A DNA stretch of 64,000 nt from Muriicola sp041358175 (GTDB taxonomy: Bacteria > Bacteroidota > Bacteroidia > Flavobacteriales > Flavobacteriaceae): positions 10,803 to 74,802 of the forward strand of contig NZ_JBGKBE010000013.1 in assembly GCF_041358175.1 (NCBI RefSeq), read 5' to 3'. The translations under genes and the position numbers were made by a program. Each line of letters begins with the position of its first letter. Position 1 is the stretch's first letter. Positions 53,108 to 62,363 of this stretch are shown here, in pieces. The notes under the pieces are model-generated. The model was given only the letters and a program-made list of their open reading frames with translations, ran no database searches and was not told the origin of the DNA.

Positions 53108-54685
53108 CTAGTACACTTCAAATTCTTTCGAAAAAGGAGTTTTCAGGGAATACCCTTTTTTATTACTTATCGATTTTACCACCTCTATAATTGATCTTCC
53201 TTTTATCATTGTAATGCCCTCTTCAATGTCATCGGCAAAAACCCGGTCTTCGGAGGCAAATGAAACTTTTTTACGCAACTCTTTATGCACCATCTCTAAA
53301 ATTGCACCTGATTTCAGAGGCTTTCTGAATTCAAAAGCCTGTGCCGCCGTGAGTAATTCTATGGCGAGGATCTTTTCCACATTTTCAATTACCTGTAAGG
53401 CTTTCCTGCCTGAAATGGAGCCCATACTTACGTGGTCTTCCTGTCCGAGGGAGGTAGGAATGCTATCAGCGCTCGCTGGGAAACACAAAACTTTATTTTC
53501 ACTGGCCAGGGCTGCAGAAGTATATTGCAGAATCATGTATCCGGAATTAATCCCCGTTTCCTTCATAAGCAGTTTTGGGATTCCCGGACTGTTACCCTCC
53601 AGGGCGAGGTAGACTCTCCGGTCAGAAATATTTCCCAACTCAGAAGCCGCAAGACAGGCATAATCAAGGGCCATAGCAAGTGGTTGACCGTGAAAGTTTC
53701 CTCCGCTGATGGTAAGGTCCCTATCTATGATAACAGGGTTGTCGGTAACCGAATTCAATTCAACCTCCAGCAGTTCTTTTAAGTGCAGCCATGCATTTCT
53801 TGATGCCCCGTGTACCTGAGGAATACACCTCAGGGAATACGGGTCCTGTACTCGTTCACAATCGATATGATCCTCCATGATCTCTGATCCTTCGAGCAGG
53901 GATTTTACCCGTTTCGCTACATGCTGAGTTCCTTTATAGGGGCGAAGAGAATGAAGTTCATTGTAAAATGGTTTGATGGATCCCTGAAGTCCTTCGATCA
54001 TCATCGCTCCGATAATATCAGCATGGGTAAGACAATTGTAAAAAACATCAAGGACCTTAATGGCATGTGCTGCAATAAACTGGGTTCCGTTAATGAGTGC
54101 CAGACCCTCCTTCGGACCCAGTTCAATTGGTGTCTTTCCGGTTTTATCGAATAATTCTGCCCCAGTAATTAATTCTCCTTTGAAATTTACCTTACCCAGC
54201 CCCAGTAAGGGCAGAAAAAGATGAGACAAGGGGGCAAGATCTCCTGATGCTCCCACAGAACCTTTTGAAGGCACTACGGGAATCGCCTCAGATTCAAGGT
54301 GCCAGATCAGTCTTTTTAAGGTATTCTCAGAAATTCCGGAAAATCCTTTAGCCAGGGAATGAATTTTAAGTACCAGCATGAGTTTTGCCAACTCAATGTC
54401 AATAGGATCTCCAACTCCTACGCTGTGACTTTGTAAAATATTTTTTTGCAGGATCTGGGTTTCTTCCTTAGAAATACTCGTCGTGCAAAGGGGTCCGAAA
54501 CCCGTATTGATCCCGTAGACAGGGTGTCCCTTGTCTACGATCGCCTGAACCACCTCATGACTCTCCCTAATCCTTTTCCATACGGGCTCACTAACTATTC
54601 CTTTGGTATCGCCCCTGGCAAGCGAAAGAGCTGTACCAGCGGTAAGATAATCTTCACCAAACTGAAATGATGTTCGTTTGTTCAC
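53108..54685 (-). CDS. hutH: Histidine ammonia-lyase
   Basis: First enzyme of histidine catabolism, deaminating histidine to urocanate, 525 residues. The MIO prosthetic group forms from A146-S147-G148 in GSVGASGDLAPLSH. Other motifs: YGINTGFGPL and QEDHVSMG. Start is GTG at 54685. It heads the operon hutH-hutI-hutU-hutG on the minus strand. No HutC-type regulator is found next to it. Confidence 0.96.
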   Translation of the reverse strand: MNKRTSFQFGEDYLTAGTALSLARGDTKGIVSEPVWKRIRESHEVVQAIVDKGHPVYGINTGFGPLCTTSISKEETQILQKNILQSHSVGVGDPIDIELAKLMLVLKIHSLAKGFSGISENTLKRLIWHLESEAIPVVPSKGSVGASGDLAPLSHLFLPLLGLGKVNFKGELITGAELFDKTGKTPIELGPKEGLALINGTQFIAAHAIKVLDVFYNCLTHADIIGAMMIEGLQGSIKPFYNELHSLRPYKGTQHVAKRVKSLLEGSEIMEDHIDCERVQDPYSLRCIPQVHGASRNAWLHLKELLEVELNSVTDNPVIIDRDLTISGGNFHGQPLAMALDYACLAASELGNISDRRVYLALEGNSPGIPKLLMKETGINSGYMILQYTSAALASENKVLCFPASADSIPTSLGQEDHVSMGSISGRKALQVIENVEKILAIELLTAAQAFEFRKPLKSGAILEMVHKELRKKVSFASEDRVFADDIEEGITMIKGRSIIEVVKSISNKKGYSLKTPFSKEFEVY

Positions 54686-54799
54686 TAATCTTTATTATTT
54701 GATTACCCTAAATGTATTCATTAAGTTTGAGATGAACCAGAAAATGAACCGTACACTCAGCTCTGATCTGGCCTAATAATTAAAAATCTCACAATCAAT

Positions 54800-55354
54800 A
54801 TGATCTTTGACCTTATTAAGAACCGGAGAGCCATATTTCCGGCACAATACAATGATAAACCCATTGAAAAGGAAGTCGTTGAACGAATCCTCGAGGCTGC
54901 TAATTGGGCACCTACACACAGAAAAACCGAACCCTGGCGTTTTAAGGTGCTGACAGGCGCATCAAAAGAAAGCCTGGGCTATTTTCTATCTGCGAAGTAC
55001 GAGGAAACCGATCCCAGACCCAAGGAAGTAAAAGCGAGAAAAATACGCGAAAAGCCAAAGGCATCGGCAGTTGTTATCGCCATATGTATGCAACGCGATC
55101 CTGAAGAACGCCTCCCTGAATGGGAAGAGATAGCTGCAACCGCAATGGCTGTTCAGAATATGTGGCTCTGTTGCACTTCTCTAAAGATAGGTGCCTATTG
55201 GAGTTCTCCTTCGCTGATCAGATATATGGATGAATTCTTCCCCTTGGAAAAAGGCGAAAAATGTCTTGGCTTTTTTTATATGGGACGTTACGATGAGGAA
55301 CCTGGACCGGGGATCAGAAATCCGGTAGAGGAGAAAACGGTCTGGCTCAACTAA
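54800..55354 (+). CDS. Nitroreductase family protein
   Basis: FMN-dependent nitroreductase, 184 residues. The start KNRRAIFPAQYNDKPIEKE and the FMN-binding HRKTEPWRFKVL are typical, as are the GxYWSSPSLI and CLGFFYMGRYDE segments near the C terminus. Substrate unknown; members reduce quinones and nitro compounds. It is divergent from hutH, so a shared 114-nt promoter region lies between them. Confidence 0.88.
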   Translation: MIFDLIKNRRAIFPAQYNDKPIEKEVVERILEAANWAPTHRKTEPWRFKVLTGASKESLGYFLSAKYEETDPRPKEVKARKIREKPKASAVVIAICMQRDPEERLPEWEEIAATAMAVQNMWLCCTSLKIGAYWSSPSLIRYMDEFFPLEKGEKCLGFFYMGRYDEEPGPGIRNPVEEKTVWLN

Positions 55355-55364
55355 ATAAATTCCT

Positions 55365-55883
55365 TTAATTGTTAAAATAAGGAAACAAGGCCGACTTGTA
55401 TTCCCAGGCTGTGGAGATAAAAAGTCCCAGGAAAATGATGGTAACCACAAATTTTAAAAAGGTTCCTGTTAAAAACCCAATAAACGAACCAAATGCGGCT
55501 TTTAAGGCCGATTGCTGATCGGCTTTATTGAGTAATTCGCCCAGGAATGCTCCTACAAAAGGCCATATGATGATGCCCAGGATTCCCAGGATCGGAAATA
55601 CGATGGCAACCACCAAACCCAGCGTTGTCCCTATCATTCCCGCTCGTGTTCCTCCAAATTTCCTCGTCCCCATCGCCGGGATAATGTAATCCATGGCAAA
55701 AACAAGCAAGGCAATTACCAGGGTAATGCCGAGGAACCACCAGTCATTAGGCACGGCTTTCGTCAGATACAACAAAAACAGACCTACCCAGCTTACAGGT
55801 GTTCCGGGTAGGACAGGGAGGAAACTACCCAGGATTCCGAGTATCATCAGAACAAATCCCAGGAAAAGTAAAACGATATCCAT
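55365..55883 (-). CDS. DUF456 domain membrane protein
   Basis: Membrane protein of 172 residues with about five hydrophobic segments, glycine-rich, with the family segments GSFLPVLPGTPVSWVGLFLL and KFGGTRAGMIGTTLG. DUF456 function is unknown. It is convergent with the nitroreductase gene (ten bases between stops). Confidence 0.82.
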   Translation of the reverse strand: MDIVLLFLGFVLMILGILGSFLPVLPGTPVSWVGLFLLYLTKAVPNDWWFLGITLVIALLVFAMDYIIPAMGTRKFGGTRAGMIGTTLGLVVAIVFPILGILGIIIWPFVGAFLGELLNKADQQSALKAAFGSFIGFLTGTFLKFVVTIIFLGLFISTAWEYKSALFPYFNN

Positions 55884-55993
55884 TCTTGTATTTATTCAAT
55901 AAGACTAAGGTACTGCAGATTTGTTACATCTCTTTTACGGAATTCGGTTTGACTAAAAAAAAGCGTAATTTTCAACTTTGAATTCAATCTTCC

Positions 55994-56470
55994 ATGAGGG
56001 TTTTATGTTTGTTTTGTTGCTTGTTTCTCCTGCTTTCCTGCGATTGGCTGGCTACAACCGAATCAAAGACCCAAAAGCTGGTTGAGGATGAGTTGCGTAG
56101 TCTCGACTGGAACGATGTGGATCAATATCCCCTGTTTGATGGTTGTGATGAGACAGCATCGAAAGCGGAACAACGCATATGTTTCGAGAATACCCTCTTA
56201 CAAAATCTGGCCATGCATATGGAGGATTTTAATTTTAGGGCTGAAAAGGATATACAAACCACTGTTTTTATTGATTTCCTTGTTGAAAAGACCGGGGAAA
56301 TAAGAGTGGTGGAGATGGATAATGATGCTGTACTCCGGGAACAACTCCCTGAGTTCAGGGAGGTCATCATCAGAAGCCTCAGAAGTTTGCCAAAACCTGC
56401 TCCGGCACTGAAAAGAGGTGTGCCGGTAAGGAGCCGTTTCAGGCTGCCTCTGGAACTAACGACTAACTAA
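55994..56470 (+). CDS. Lipoprotein with TonB C-terminal-like domain
   Basis: Lipoprotein of 158 residues, lipobox LSC at Cys16. The second half (TVFIDFLVEKTGEIRVVEMD, LPKPAPALKRGVPVRSRF) resembles the C-terminal domain of energy-transducing TonB-like proteins, while the normal TonB membrane anchor is replaced by the lipid anchor. Two cysteines of the mature part (GCDE, RICFEN) may form a disulfide. Exact role unknown. It is five bases ahead of ruvC. Confidence 0.6.
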   Translation: MRVLCLFCCLFLLLSCDWLATTESKTQKLVEDELRSLDWNDVDQYPLFDGCDETASKAEQRICFENTLLQNLAMHMEDFNFRAEKDIQTTVFIDFLVEKTGEIRVVEMDNDAVLREQLPEFREVIIRSLRSLPKPAPALKRGVPVRSRFRLPLELTTN

Positions 56471-56475
56471 ATCAG

Positions 56476-57027
56476 GTGAGTAAGGAAAAGATCATTATGG
56501 GCATTGATCCCGGAACAACCATTATGGGGTTTGGGATTATCAGGGTGGATGGAACCAATATGTCCTTTATACAAATGAATGAACTGCTTTTAAAAAAGTA
56601 CGACGACCCATTCACCAAACTCAAATTGATTTACGATCGAACCATAGAACTGATCGACACCTATCACCCGGACGAGATAGCCATAGAAGCCCCTTTCTTT
56701 GGCAAAAATGTTCAATCCATGCTTAAATTGGGGAGGGCGCAGGGTGTGGCAATGGCAGCTGGCCTAAGCAGGCAGATCCCTATTACGGAGTATTTTCCAA
56801 AAAAGATTAAAATGGCAATTACAGGGAACGGGAATGCAAGCAAGGAGCAGGTGGCTAAGATGCTGCAACAACTGCTACAACTCAAGTCATTACCTAAGAA
56901 CCTGGATAGTACAGATGGATTGGCGGCTGCCGTCTGCCACTTTTATAATCAGGGAAGGGCGACAAAAACCAAGTCCTATACAGGATGGGCTGCCTTTGTA
57001 AAACAAAATGAAGACCGACTGAAATAG
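56476..57027 (+). CDS. ruvC: Holliday junction endonuclease RuvC
   Basis: Resolvase that cuts four-way DNA junctions in recombination. 183 residues. Catalytic acids are visible: D11 in MGIDPGTT, E71 in IAIEAPFF, and D144 and D147 in LDSTDGLA. Start is GTG at 56476, five bases behind the lipoprotein gene. The following DUF3667 gene is three bases away. Confidence 0.94.
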   Translation: MSKEKIIMGIDPGTTIMGFGIIRVDGTNMSFIQMNELLLKKYDDPFTKLKLIYDRTIELIDTYHPDEIAIEAPFFGKNVQSMLKLGRAQGVAMAAGLSRQIPITEYFPKKIKMAITGNGNASKEQVAKMLQQLLQLKSLPKNLDSTDGLAAAVCHFYNQGRATKTKSYTGWAAFVKQNEDRLK

Positions 57028-57030
57028 AGT

Positions 57031-57780
57031 GTGGAAAAAAGCAATTCACATATTTGCAGAAACTGTGGAATGGGGTTCCAGGGAAATTTTTGTCCGCGTT
57101 GCGGACAGCGCAGTGGAATTCACAAAGTTACTTTTAAGGAGACTTTTCAGGATCTCGCTAACAACCTCTTTTCGATCAATGCGCCCCTGTTGACTACCAT
57201 CCGGGACATGATCCTCCGGCCGGGGGTTCTGCTACGTTCTTATTTAGACGGAAAAAGAAGGACGTATTACCGCCCCGTTTCCTTCTTTATCCTAATGACC
57301 GTCCTTTACATTGTAATCAGGTCTGTAATAGGTTTCGACCCGTTTAGAAATAGTATGATAGTAGTAGAGGAGGGAGGACCGGATCCCACTCTGCTTACAG
57401 AAGCAAGGAATTATATGTTGATCAACATCAATAATTTCCTCTTCGTTTTTGTCTTTACCCTCGCCCTCTTTATGAAGCTATTCTTTTACAAGCGGTATTC
57501 CCTGGCAGAGTATATGGCCATCTCTTTTTATTTCCTCGGCATATATACGCTGATTGTCACTTGTAATATGTTCGTTGTACAGGCATTTGGCGATCATTTG
57601 CAACCCCTGGGGATTGTGATTATGTGCTTGTTCTTTCTTTACGCGATGGTCACCTTTTTTCAAAGGAAGTATTTCTTTGTGATCGTAAAGTCTTTTATCC
57701 TGTTTATCCTTGCGTTTATGACCTATGCCATGTCTTCTTACGCTTTGTCCTATTTAATAGTTTCGGTAAAACAAGGCTGA
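57031..57780 (+). CDS. DUF3667 membrane protein with zinc ribbon
   Basis: Protein of 249 residues. The N terminus is a zinc ribbon (CRNCGMGFQGNFCPRCGQ), then the family segment FKETFQDLANNLFS and about five membrane segments from residue 85 on. DUF3667 proteins are common in this phylum, function unknown. Start GTG at 57031. Its stop overlaps the ATG of hemW by one base. Confidence 0.85.
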   Translation: MEKSNSHICRNCGMGFQGNFCPRCGQRSGIHKVTFKETFQDLANNLFSINAPLLTTIRDMILRPGVLLRSYLDGKRRTYYRPVSFFILMTVLYIVIRSVIGFDPFRNSMIVVEEGGPDPTLLTEARNYMLININNFLFVFVFTLALFMKLFFYKRYSLAEYMAISFYFLGIYTLIVTCNMFVVQAFGDHLQPLGIVIMCLFFLYAMVTFFQRKYFFVIVKSFILFILAFMTYAMSSYALSYLIVSVKQG

Positions 57781-58922
57781 TGGCAGGAATCTATATACAT
57801 ATACCTTTTTGCAAGCAGGCCTGCCATTATTGTGACTTTCATTTTTCAACCAATTTAAAGAAGAAACAGGAGATGCTCCTGGCCCTGGAAAAGGAAACGA
57901 TACTGAGGAAACAGGAATACGAGGGCCAGACCTTATCTACTATCTATTTTGGTGGCGGAACCCCTTCCGTTCTGGAAGTAGAGGAGATAGACAAACTCGT
58001 GCAAACGGTCTTCGATCATTATTCAGTCGCAAATGATGCTGAGATCACCCTGGAAGCCAATCCGGATGATTTGTCGTCAGAAAAACTAAGGAGCTTGTCA
58101 AAATCGAAAGTCAATCGACTGAGTATAGGGGTACAATCATTTTTTGAGAAAGATCTCAAATTTATGAATCGGGCACATAGCGTGGAGGAAGCAAAAATAT
58201 CCTTAACCGAAGCGACCGAATTATTTGAGAATATTTCTATTGACCTGATCTATGGAGTACCTACTTCTGACAGTAAAATGTGGCAACAAAACATTGAAAC
58301 CGCCTTGTCATTTGGTATCCCGCATATTTCCAGTTATGCTCTGACGGTTGAACCTGGTACGGCCCTGAAAAAGTTTATTGAAAAAGGGATCGTTGCAGAA
58401 GTTGACGACGATGTAGCAGAGGAACAGTTTCATATACTGATCTCGGAACTGGAAAAGGCTGGTTATGTCCATTATGAATTTTCGAATTTTGGAAAACCCG
58501 GATTTTTTTCAAGGAATAATACGGCGTATTGGCAGGGGGATACCTATATGGGAATAGGTCCGTCTGCGCATTCCTTTAACGGCAAACAAAGGTCCTGGAA
58601 TATTTCAAACAATCCCCTCTACATTAAGGCCTTAAACCAATCTCGCTTACCCAGGGAAGTAGAGCTACTATCTCAGCGAGATCGGTACAATGAATACGTC
58701 ATGACAGGCTTGCGCACAATGTGGGGTGTTTCTCTTGATAGGGTGGGGAAGCAGTTTGGCCCTCACTTTCGGAATTATTTATTGCAGCAGGCAGAACAAC
58801 ACCTGGTTGATCGGTATCTATTTCTGGATGGCGACACCTTATTGGTGACCCGGAAGGGAAAGTTCCTCAGTGATGGCCTGGCCGCCGATTTATTTATGCT
58901 ACCTTTAGAAAAGAAGAACTAG
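57780..58922 (+). CDS. hemW: Radical SAM haem chaperone HemW
   Basis: HemN-related radical SAM protein, 380 residues, that inserts haem into target proteins rather than oxidising coproporphyrinogen. The cluster motif is C11-x3-C15-x2-C18 (CKQACHYC) and is followed by Asp instead of the fourth cysteine of HemN. YFGGGTPS and SIGVQSF follow. Start at ATG 57780, overlapping the DUF3667 stop by one base; the longer frame upstream reads through that gene. Confidence 0.92.
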   Translation: MAGIYIHIPFCKQACHYCDFHFSTNLKKKQEMLLALEKETILRKQEYEGQTLSTIYFGGGTPSVLEVEEIDKLVQTVFDHYSVANDAEITLEANPDDLSSEKLRSLSKSKVNRLSIGVQSFFEKDLKFMNRAHSVEEAKISLTEATELFENISIDLIYGVPTSDSKMWQQNIETALSFGIPHISSYALTVEPGTALKKFIEKGIVAEVDDDVAEEQFHILISELEKAGYVHYEFSNFGKPGFFSRNNTAYWQGDTYMGIGPSAHSFNGKQRSWNISNNPLYIKALNQSRLPREVELLSQRDRYNEYVMTGLRTMWGVSLDRVGKQFGPHFRNYLLQQAEQHLVDRYLFLDGDTLLVTRKGKFLSDGLAADLFMLPLEKKN

Positions 58923-58948
58923 GATAGATACGATACCCCTAATCTGAT

Positions 58949-59695
58949 ATGATTGCTTCTATTAAACTCGGGAACGATATAATTAAGATAGATCTTTCCA
59001 GACCCCTGGATATATCCATCCCCCTCCGTCATGGAAATAAGAATGTCTCAGCCTGGTATGCAGATCCCCCGCGAATTGAACCAAATAGAGAAGGAGATTT
59101 TGTGGGCAGTGTAGACCAGGGGGCCAGCATCAATTTTAATGATATTTATTTCAACCCGCATGCCCATGGTACTCATACAGAATGTCTGGGGCATATAACA
59201 GAGAGGAAATACTCTGTCAATCAGCTTGTAGACCGATACTTTTTTAAGGCCCGACTTATAACTATTGCCCCGGAGAAAGTAGGGGATGACCTGGTGATGT
59301 CTAAAAAACAATTGGAGCGAAACCTCAAAGGAGAAATCCCTGAAGCTTTGGTCGTCAGAACGTTGCCGAATACAAAAGACAAGCTGTCTCGTCAGTATTC
59401 CCATACCAACCCTCCCTATTTTACAGAAGAGGCCATGTTATTTCTGGTAAATGAAGGAATACAACATCTGTTGGTAGATCTTCCATCGGTTGACAAGGAA
59501 AAGGATGAAGGGGCATTGCTGGCCCATAGGGCATTTTGGGGTTTAGGGCAGACCCTAAGAACCCAGGCTACCATAACAGAATTTATCTACGTTTCACATA
59601 AAATCAAAGACGGCTTGTACATGCTTGATCTCCAATTCGCCCCTTTTGAGAATGATGCCAGTCCGAGCAGGCCTGTTCTTTACCAAATATTATAA
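58949..59695 (+). CDS. Cyclase family protein (kynurenine formamidase-like)
   Basis: Metal-dependent hydrolase of the cyclase/KynB fold, 248 residues. The family motif appears as HAHGTHTECLGH, with Glu in the place of the usual Asp, and a His in ALLAHRAFWGLG. Known members hydrolyse N-formylkynurenine or isatin; the substrate here is unknown. It lies 26 nt behind hemW on the same strand. Confidence 0.8.
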   Translation: MIASIKLGNDIIKIDLSRPLDISIPLRHGNKNVSAWYADPPRIEPNREGDFVGSVDQGASINFNDIYFNPHAHGTHTECLGHITERKYSVNQLVDRYFFKARLITIAPEKVGDDLVMSKKQLERNLKGEIPEALVVRTLPNTKDKLSRQYSHTNPPYFTEEAMLFLVNEGIQHLLVDLPSVDKEKDEGALLAHRAFWGLGQTLRTQATITEFIYVSHKIKDGLYMLDLQFAPFENDASPSRPVLYQIL

Positions 59696-59754
59696 GGGTA
59701 TATTATGTGTGTGCCATTCCTTACCTTTAACGCTGTTTTAGAATTGAATCAATT

Positions 59755-60384
59755 ATGGAAGGCATATTAGAAGTTGTACTTGGGTTAATTCTGGGCGCAA
59801 TCATGATGTATTGGATGTATTCCATGTTCAGACGTAAAAGAAACAGGGAAACCACCGAACATCAATCAACTGTACTCCTGGAAAGAATTAAGAGCGTTTG
59901 CAAACTGATTTCCGTAGAAGGGGATTTTGCGGAGATTTACAAGTATGAAAATACAAAGGAACGCTTTATGAGCCTTGTAAGCAGCAAGAAAAAAGCATTG
60001 ATTGTTATTAATGCTAAAGCTCATATAGGTTATGATCTGAAACAGATTTTGCTTAAGGCAGATACGCCAAATAAGAAAATAGTGCTCGAAAATTTTCCGG
60101 AACCCCAGATAATGTCCATTGAGCCAAAATTGGAATTTTACGATATAAAGAACGGGTTGTTCAACTCCTTCAGACCTGATGATCTTACTGCCGTGAATCA
60201 TGAAGCTGTTCAGCACATCAGGGAAAAAATTCCGCAAAGCGGATTGATGGATACGGCGAGGAGAGAAGCCCTGGAAGCCATTTTGCTAATAAGTAAACTC
60301 GTGGAAACTATTGGCTGGAAATTAGATTATTCCGCCCTGGAACTCAAAGAAAATGAGCGGAAAGCCCTTGAAAATGGAAAATAA
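59755..60384 (+). CDS. DUF4230 domain protein
   Basis: Protein of 209 residues with one N-terminal membrane segment (residues 5-24) and an outer DUF4230 domain. The family segments SVEGDFAEIYKYEN and KKALIVINAKAHIGYDL are present, and YDIKNGLFNSF follows. Function unknown; common in Bacteroidota. Confidence 0.8.
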   Translation: MEGILEVVLGLILGAIMMYWMYSMFRRKRNRETTEHQSTVLLERIKSVCKLISVEGDFAEIYKYENTKERFMSLVSSKKKALIVINAKAHIGYDLKQILLKADTPNKKIVLENFPEPQIMSIEPKLEFYDIKNGLFNSFRPDDLTAVNHEAVQHIREKIPQSGLMDTARREALEAILLISKLVETIGWKLDYSALELKENERKALENGK

Positions 60385-60396
60385 AAACTTCCTTAT

Positions 60397-60798
60397 ATGA
60401 AACGCATATTTATTCTCTCTCTGGTTGCGATATTCCTGCTTAATTGCAAGAATGAATCCCAGTTAAACGCGGATTTTAATCCTGCCTTTGTACATTCAGT
60501 ATACATATGGTTGAAAGATCCGGGGAGTGCTGAAGACCGGGCTGCTTTTGAGTTGTCCATGCAGACGTTTATGAACAATTCACTTTATGCGAAGACAAAA
60601 TTCCTGGGTACACCCCCTAAAGCCACCAGGGAAATAGTCGATGATAGCTACACCTATAATTTGATAGTCACTTTTACCTCTGCTGAGGATCAGGACAAAT
60701 ATCAGAAAGAGGAGGCTCATCTCAGGTTTATTGAGGAATCGGAACATCTGTGGGAAAAGGTTCTAATTTATGATGCAATCGGACTAGAAGAGGATTAA
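60397..60798 (+). CDS. Dabb family (stress-responsive alpha/beta barrel) lipoprotein
   Basis: Protein of 133 residues: signal with lipobox LNC (Cys17), then a dimeric alpha/beta barrel (Dabb) domain from FVHSVYIWLKDPGS to the end. The His at the start of the domain (FVHSVY) is typical. Dabb proteins are often cytosolic; the lipid anchor here is a variation. Function unknown. 12 nt behind the DUF4230 gene. Confidence 0.78.
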   Translation: MKRIFILSLVAIFLLNCKNESQLNADFNPAFVHSVYIWLKDPGSAEDRAAFELSMQTFMNNSLYAKTKFLGTPPKATREIVDDSYTYNLIVTFTSAEDQDKYQKEEAHLRFIEESEHLWEKVLIYDAIGLEED

Positions 60799-60814
60799 TG
60801 CAGAGAGATACAGA

Positions 60815-61171
60815 ATGAATGTTGAGGAATTCAGACAGTATTGCTTAAATAAAAAAGGAGTAACAGAAGAGTTCCCGTTTGATGAGGTAACCCTTGTATT
60901 TAAAGTGATGGGAAAGATGTTCGCCCTTGTACCTCTTGAACGCATTCCATCCCAGGTAAACCTGAAATGCGATCCGGAAAGGAGCATCGAATTGAGAGAG
61001 GTGTATGACGGCGTAATTCTACCGGCCTTTCATATGAGCAAGACACACTGGAATACCCTTCATTTTGAACAGCTGCCTTCAAAACTGATAACAGAACTCA
61101 CAGATCATTCCTATGAGCTGGTCATTTCCAAATTCACCAAAAAATTAAAGGGTGCCTATGACTCCCTTTAG
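60815..61171 (+). CDS. MmcQ/YjbR family protein
   Basis: Small cytosolic protein of 118 residues of the MmcQ/YjbR family. The pattern EEFPFDEVTLVFKVMGKMFA and HMSKTHWNTL matches family members. The fold resembles a DNA-binding double-wing domain, but no target is known. Its stop codon is one base from that of the convergent DUF4407 gene. Confidence 0.85.
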   Translation: MNVEEFRQYCLNKKGVTEEFPFDEVTLVFKVMGKMFALVPLERIPSQVNLKCDPERSIELREVYDGVILPAFHMSKTHWNTLHFEQLPSKLITELTDHSYELVISKFTKKLKGAYDSL

Positions 61172-61172
61172 G

Positions 61173-62273
61173 CTATAAGCTTTTTATCTGAAGTTCATGG
61201 AAAGCTTCAGTCTGAAGCCTGAGCAATTCTTCGGCTTTTTGCTTTTTATGGGCATATACCCTTTCCTCTTCTCTAATTTCACCGTAGACTTTCTCATTCA
61301 GGGCTTCATCGGTCACCATGATATGTTGTCTCTGGGATACTTTCTGGGTCACCCAGGCTTCCACCGTGCTTTCTTCTTCTTCAAGTTTAAAATCGTACGG
61401 CCCTTTTGGCGCCAGAAGCTTTACCACAATGGGTGCAGTTTCGATAGCGAGGAATAATAGGAAGATGAAAAAGGAAGGGAACCAGGCCAGTTCGCCAAGC
61501 GCATTGATCCTGGCCATTAGGCCATCAAAACCGTCAATAATGGGTTGCGAATTAACCACTGCAGTTTCGTACTCAGAATTAAGTTCAGTAATCCGGGCTT
61601 CAATCCCTGCAATCCTTTCGGCATTATCGGCTTTTAATTCCCTTAATTCGAGTAATGCAGCATCGTGCTTTTCTCTTTTTTCCTTGTATACAGGACCTTT
61701 TCCAAGCAGCATAGTCCCTGCTCGTCCTTCGGCTTCCGATATATAAGTATCGTACAGTGCATTGGTCTCAGCCTCTTTAGCTGCCACTTCCTCCTTGAGT
61801 AGTACGATATCCTGTTCCAGGTCGGCCACAAGGGGATTGTATTGCTGCGCGATCTGTTCTTTGTTGGCCAGGGTAAGCTCGTTTTTTTGTTCCAGTAATA
61901 CCTGATCGATCTCCTTTTCGAAAATCTTCATTTCCAGGGGTTTGGAAATCACTACAGCGATAATAACTGCCAGAAGAATCCTTGGCATAGCCTGGATAAA
62001 TTCACTTTTAAAGCTATTCCTCTTTTTGATGGTGGACACAATAAAGCGATCCAGGTTAAAGATCAACAGGCCCCAGACCAGGCCAAAACCGAGAGCCGTA
62101 TATACATTGTCAAAAACTGTGTAAAGGGCATATCCTGCGGCCAGAAAAGCCATTACTGCCGTAAAAAATACGGTAGCGCCTATGCCGGCGTATTTGTTGC
62201 GTTCACCTGGGGAACAAGTTTCAAGAATAGAGGCATCAGCCCCTGAGCAGAGGATAAAAAATCGTTGTATCAT
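61173..62273 (-). CDS. DUF4407 domain membrane protein
   Basis: Protein of 366 residues. Three hydrophobic segments near the N terminus (residues about 30-115), a long coiled coil (about 120-245, rich in Glu/Lys/Ala with ALLELRELKADNAERI), another membrane segment (about 260-285) and a charged tail. This fits DUF4407, found in many Bacteroidota, function unknown. It is a single gene. Confidence 0.8.
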   Translation of the reverse strand: MIQRFFILCSGADASILETCSPGERNKYAGIGATVFFTAVMAFLAAGYALYTVFDNVYTALGFGLVWGLLIFNLDRFIVSTIKKRNSFKSEFIQAMPRILLAVIIAVVISKPLEMKIFEKEIDQVLLEQKNELTLANKEQIAQQYNPLVADLEQDIVLLKEEVAAKEAETNALYDTYISEAEGRAGTMLLGKGPVYKEKREKHDAALLELRELKADNAERIAGIEARITELNSEYETAVVNSQPIIDGFDGLMARINALGELAWFPSFFIFLLFLAIETAPIVVKLLAPKGPYDFKLEEEESTVEAWVTQKVSQRQHIMVTDEALNEKVYGEIREEERVYAHKKQKAEELLRLQTEAFHELQIKSL

Positions 62274-62363
62274 AATAGTGTTCTCAATTGATTGATAGAC
62301 TATTAGAACGCAACCCTTATAAAATTGTTACATGAAATGGACTTTAATTTTGTTAAAGCTTTA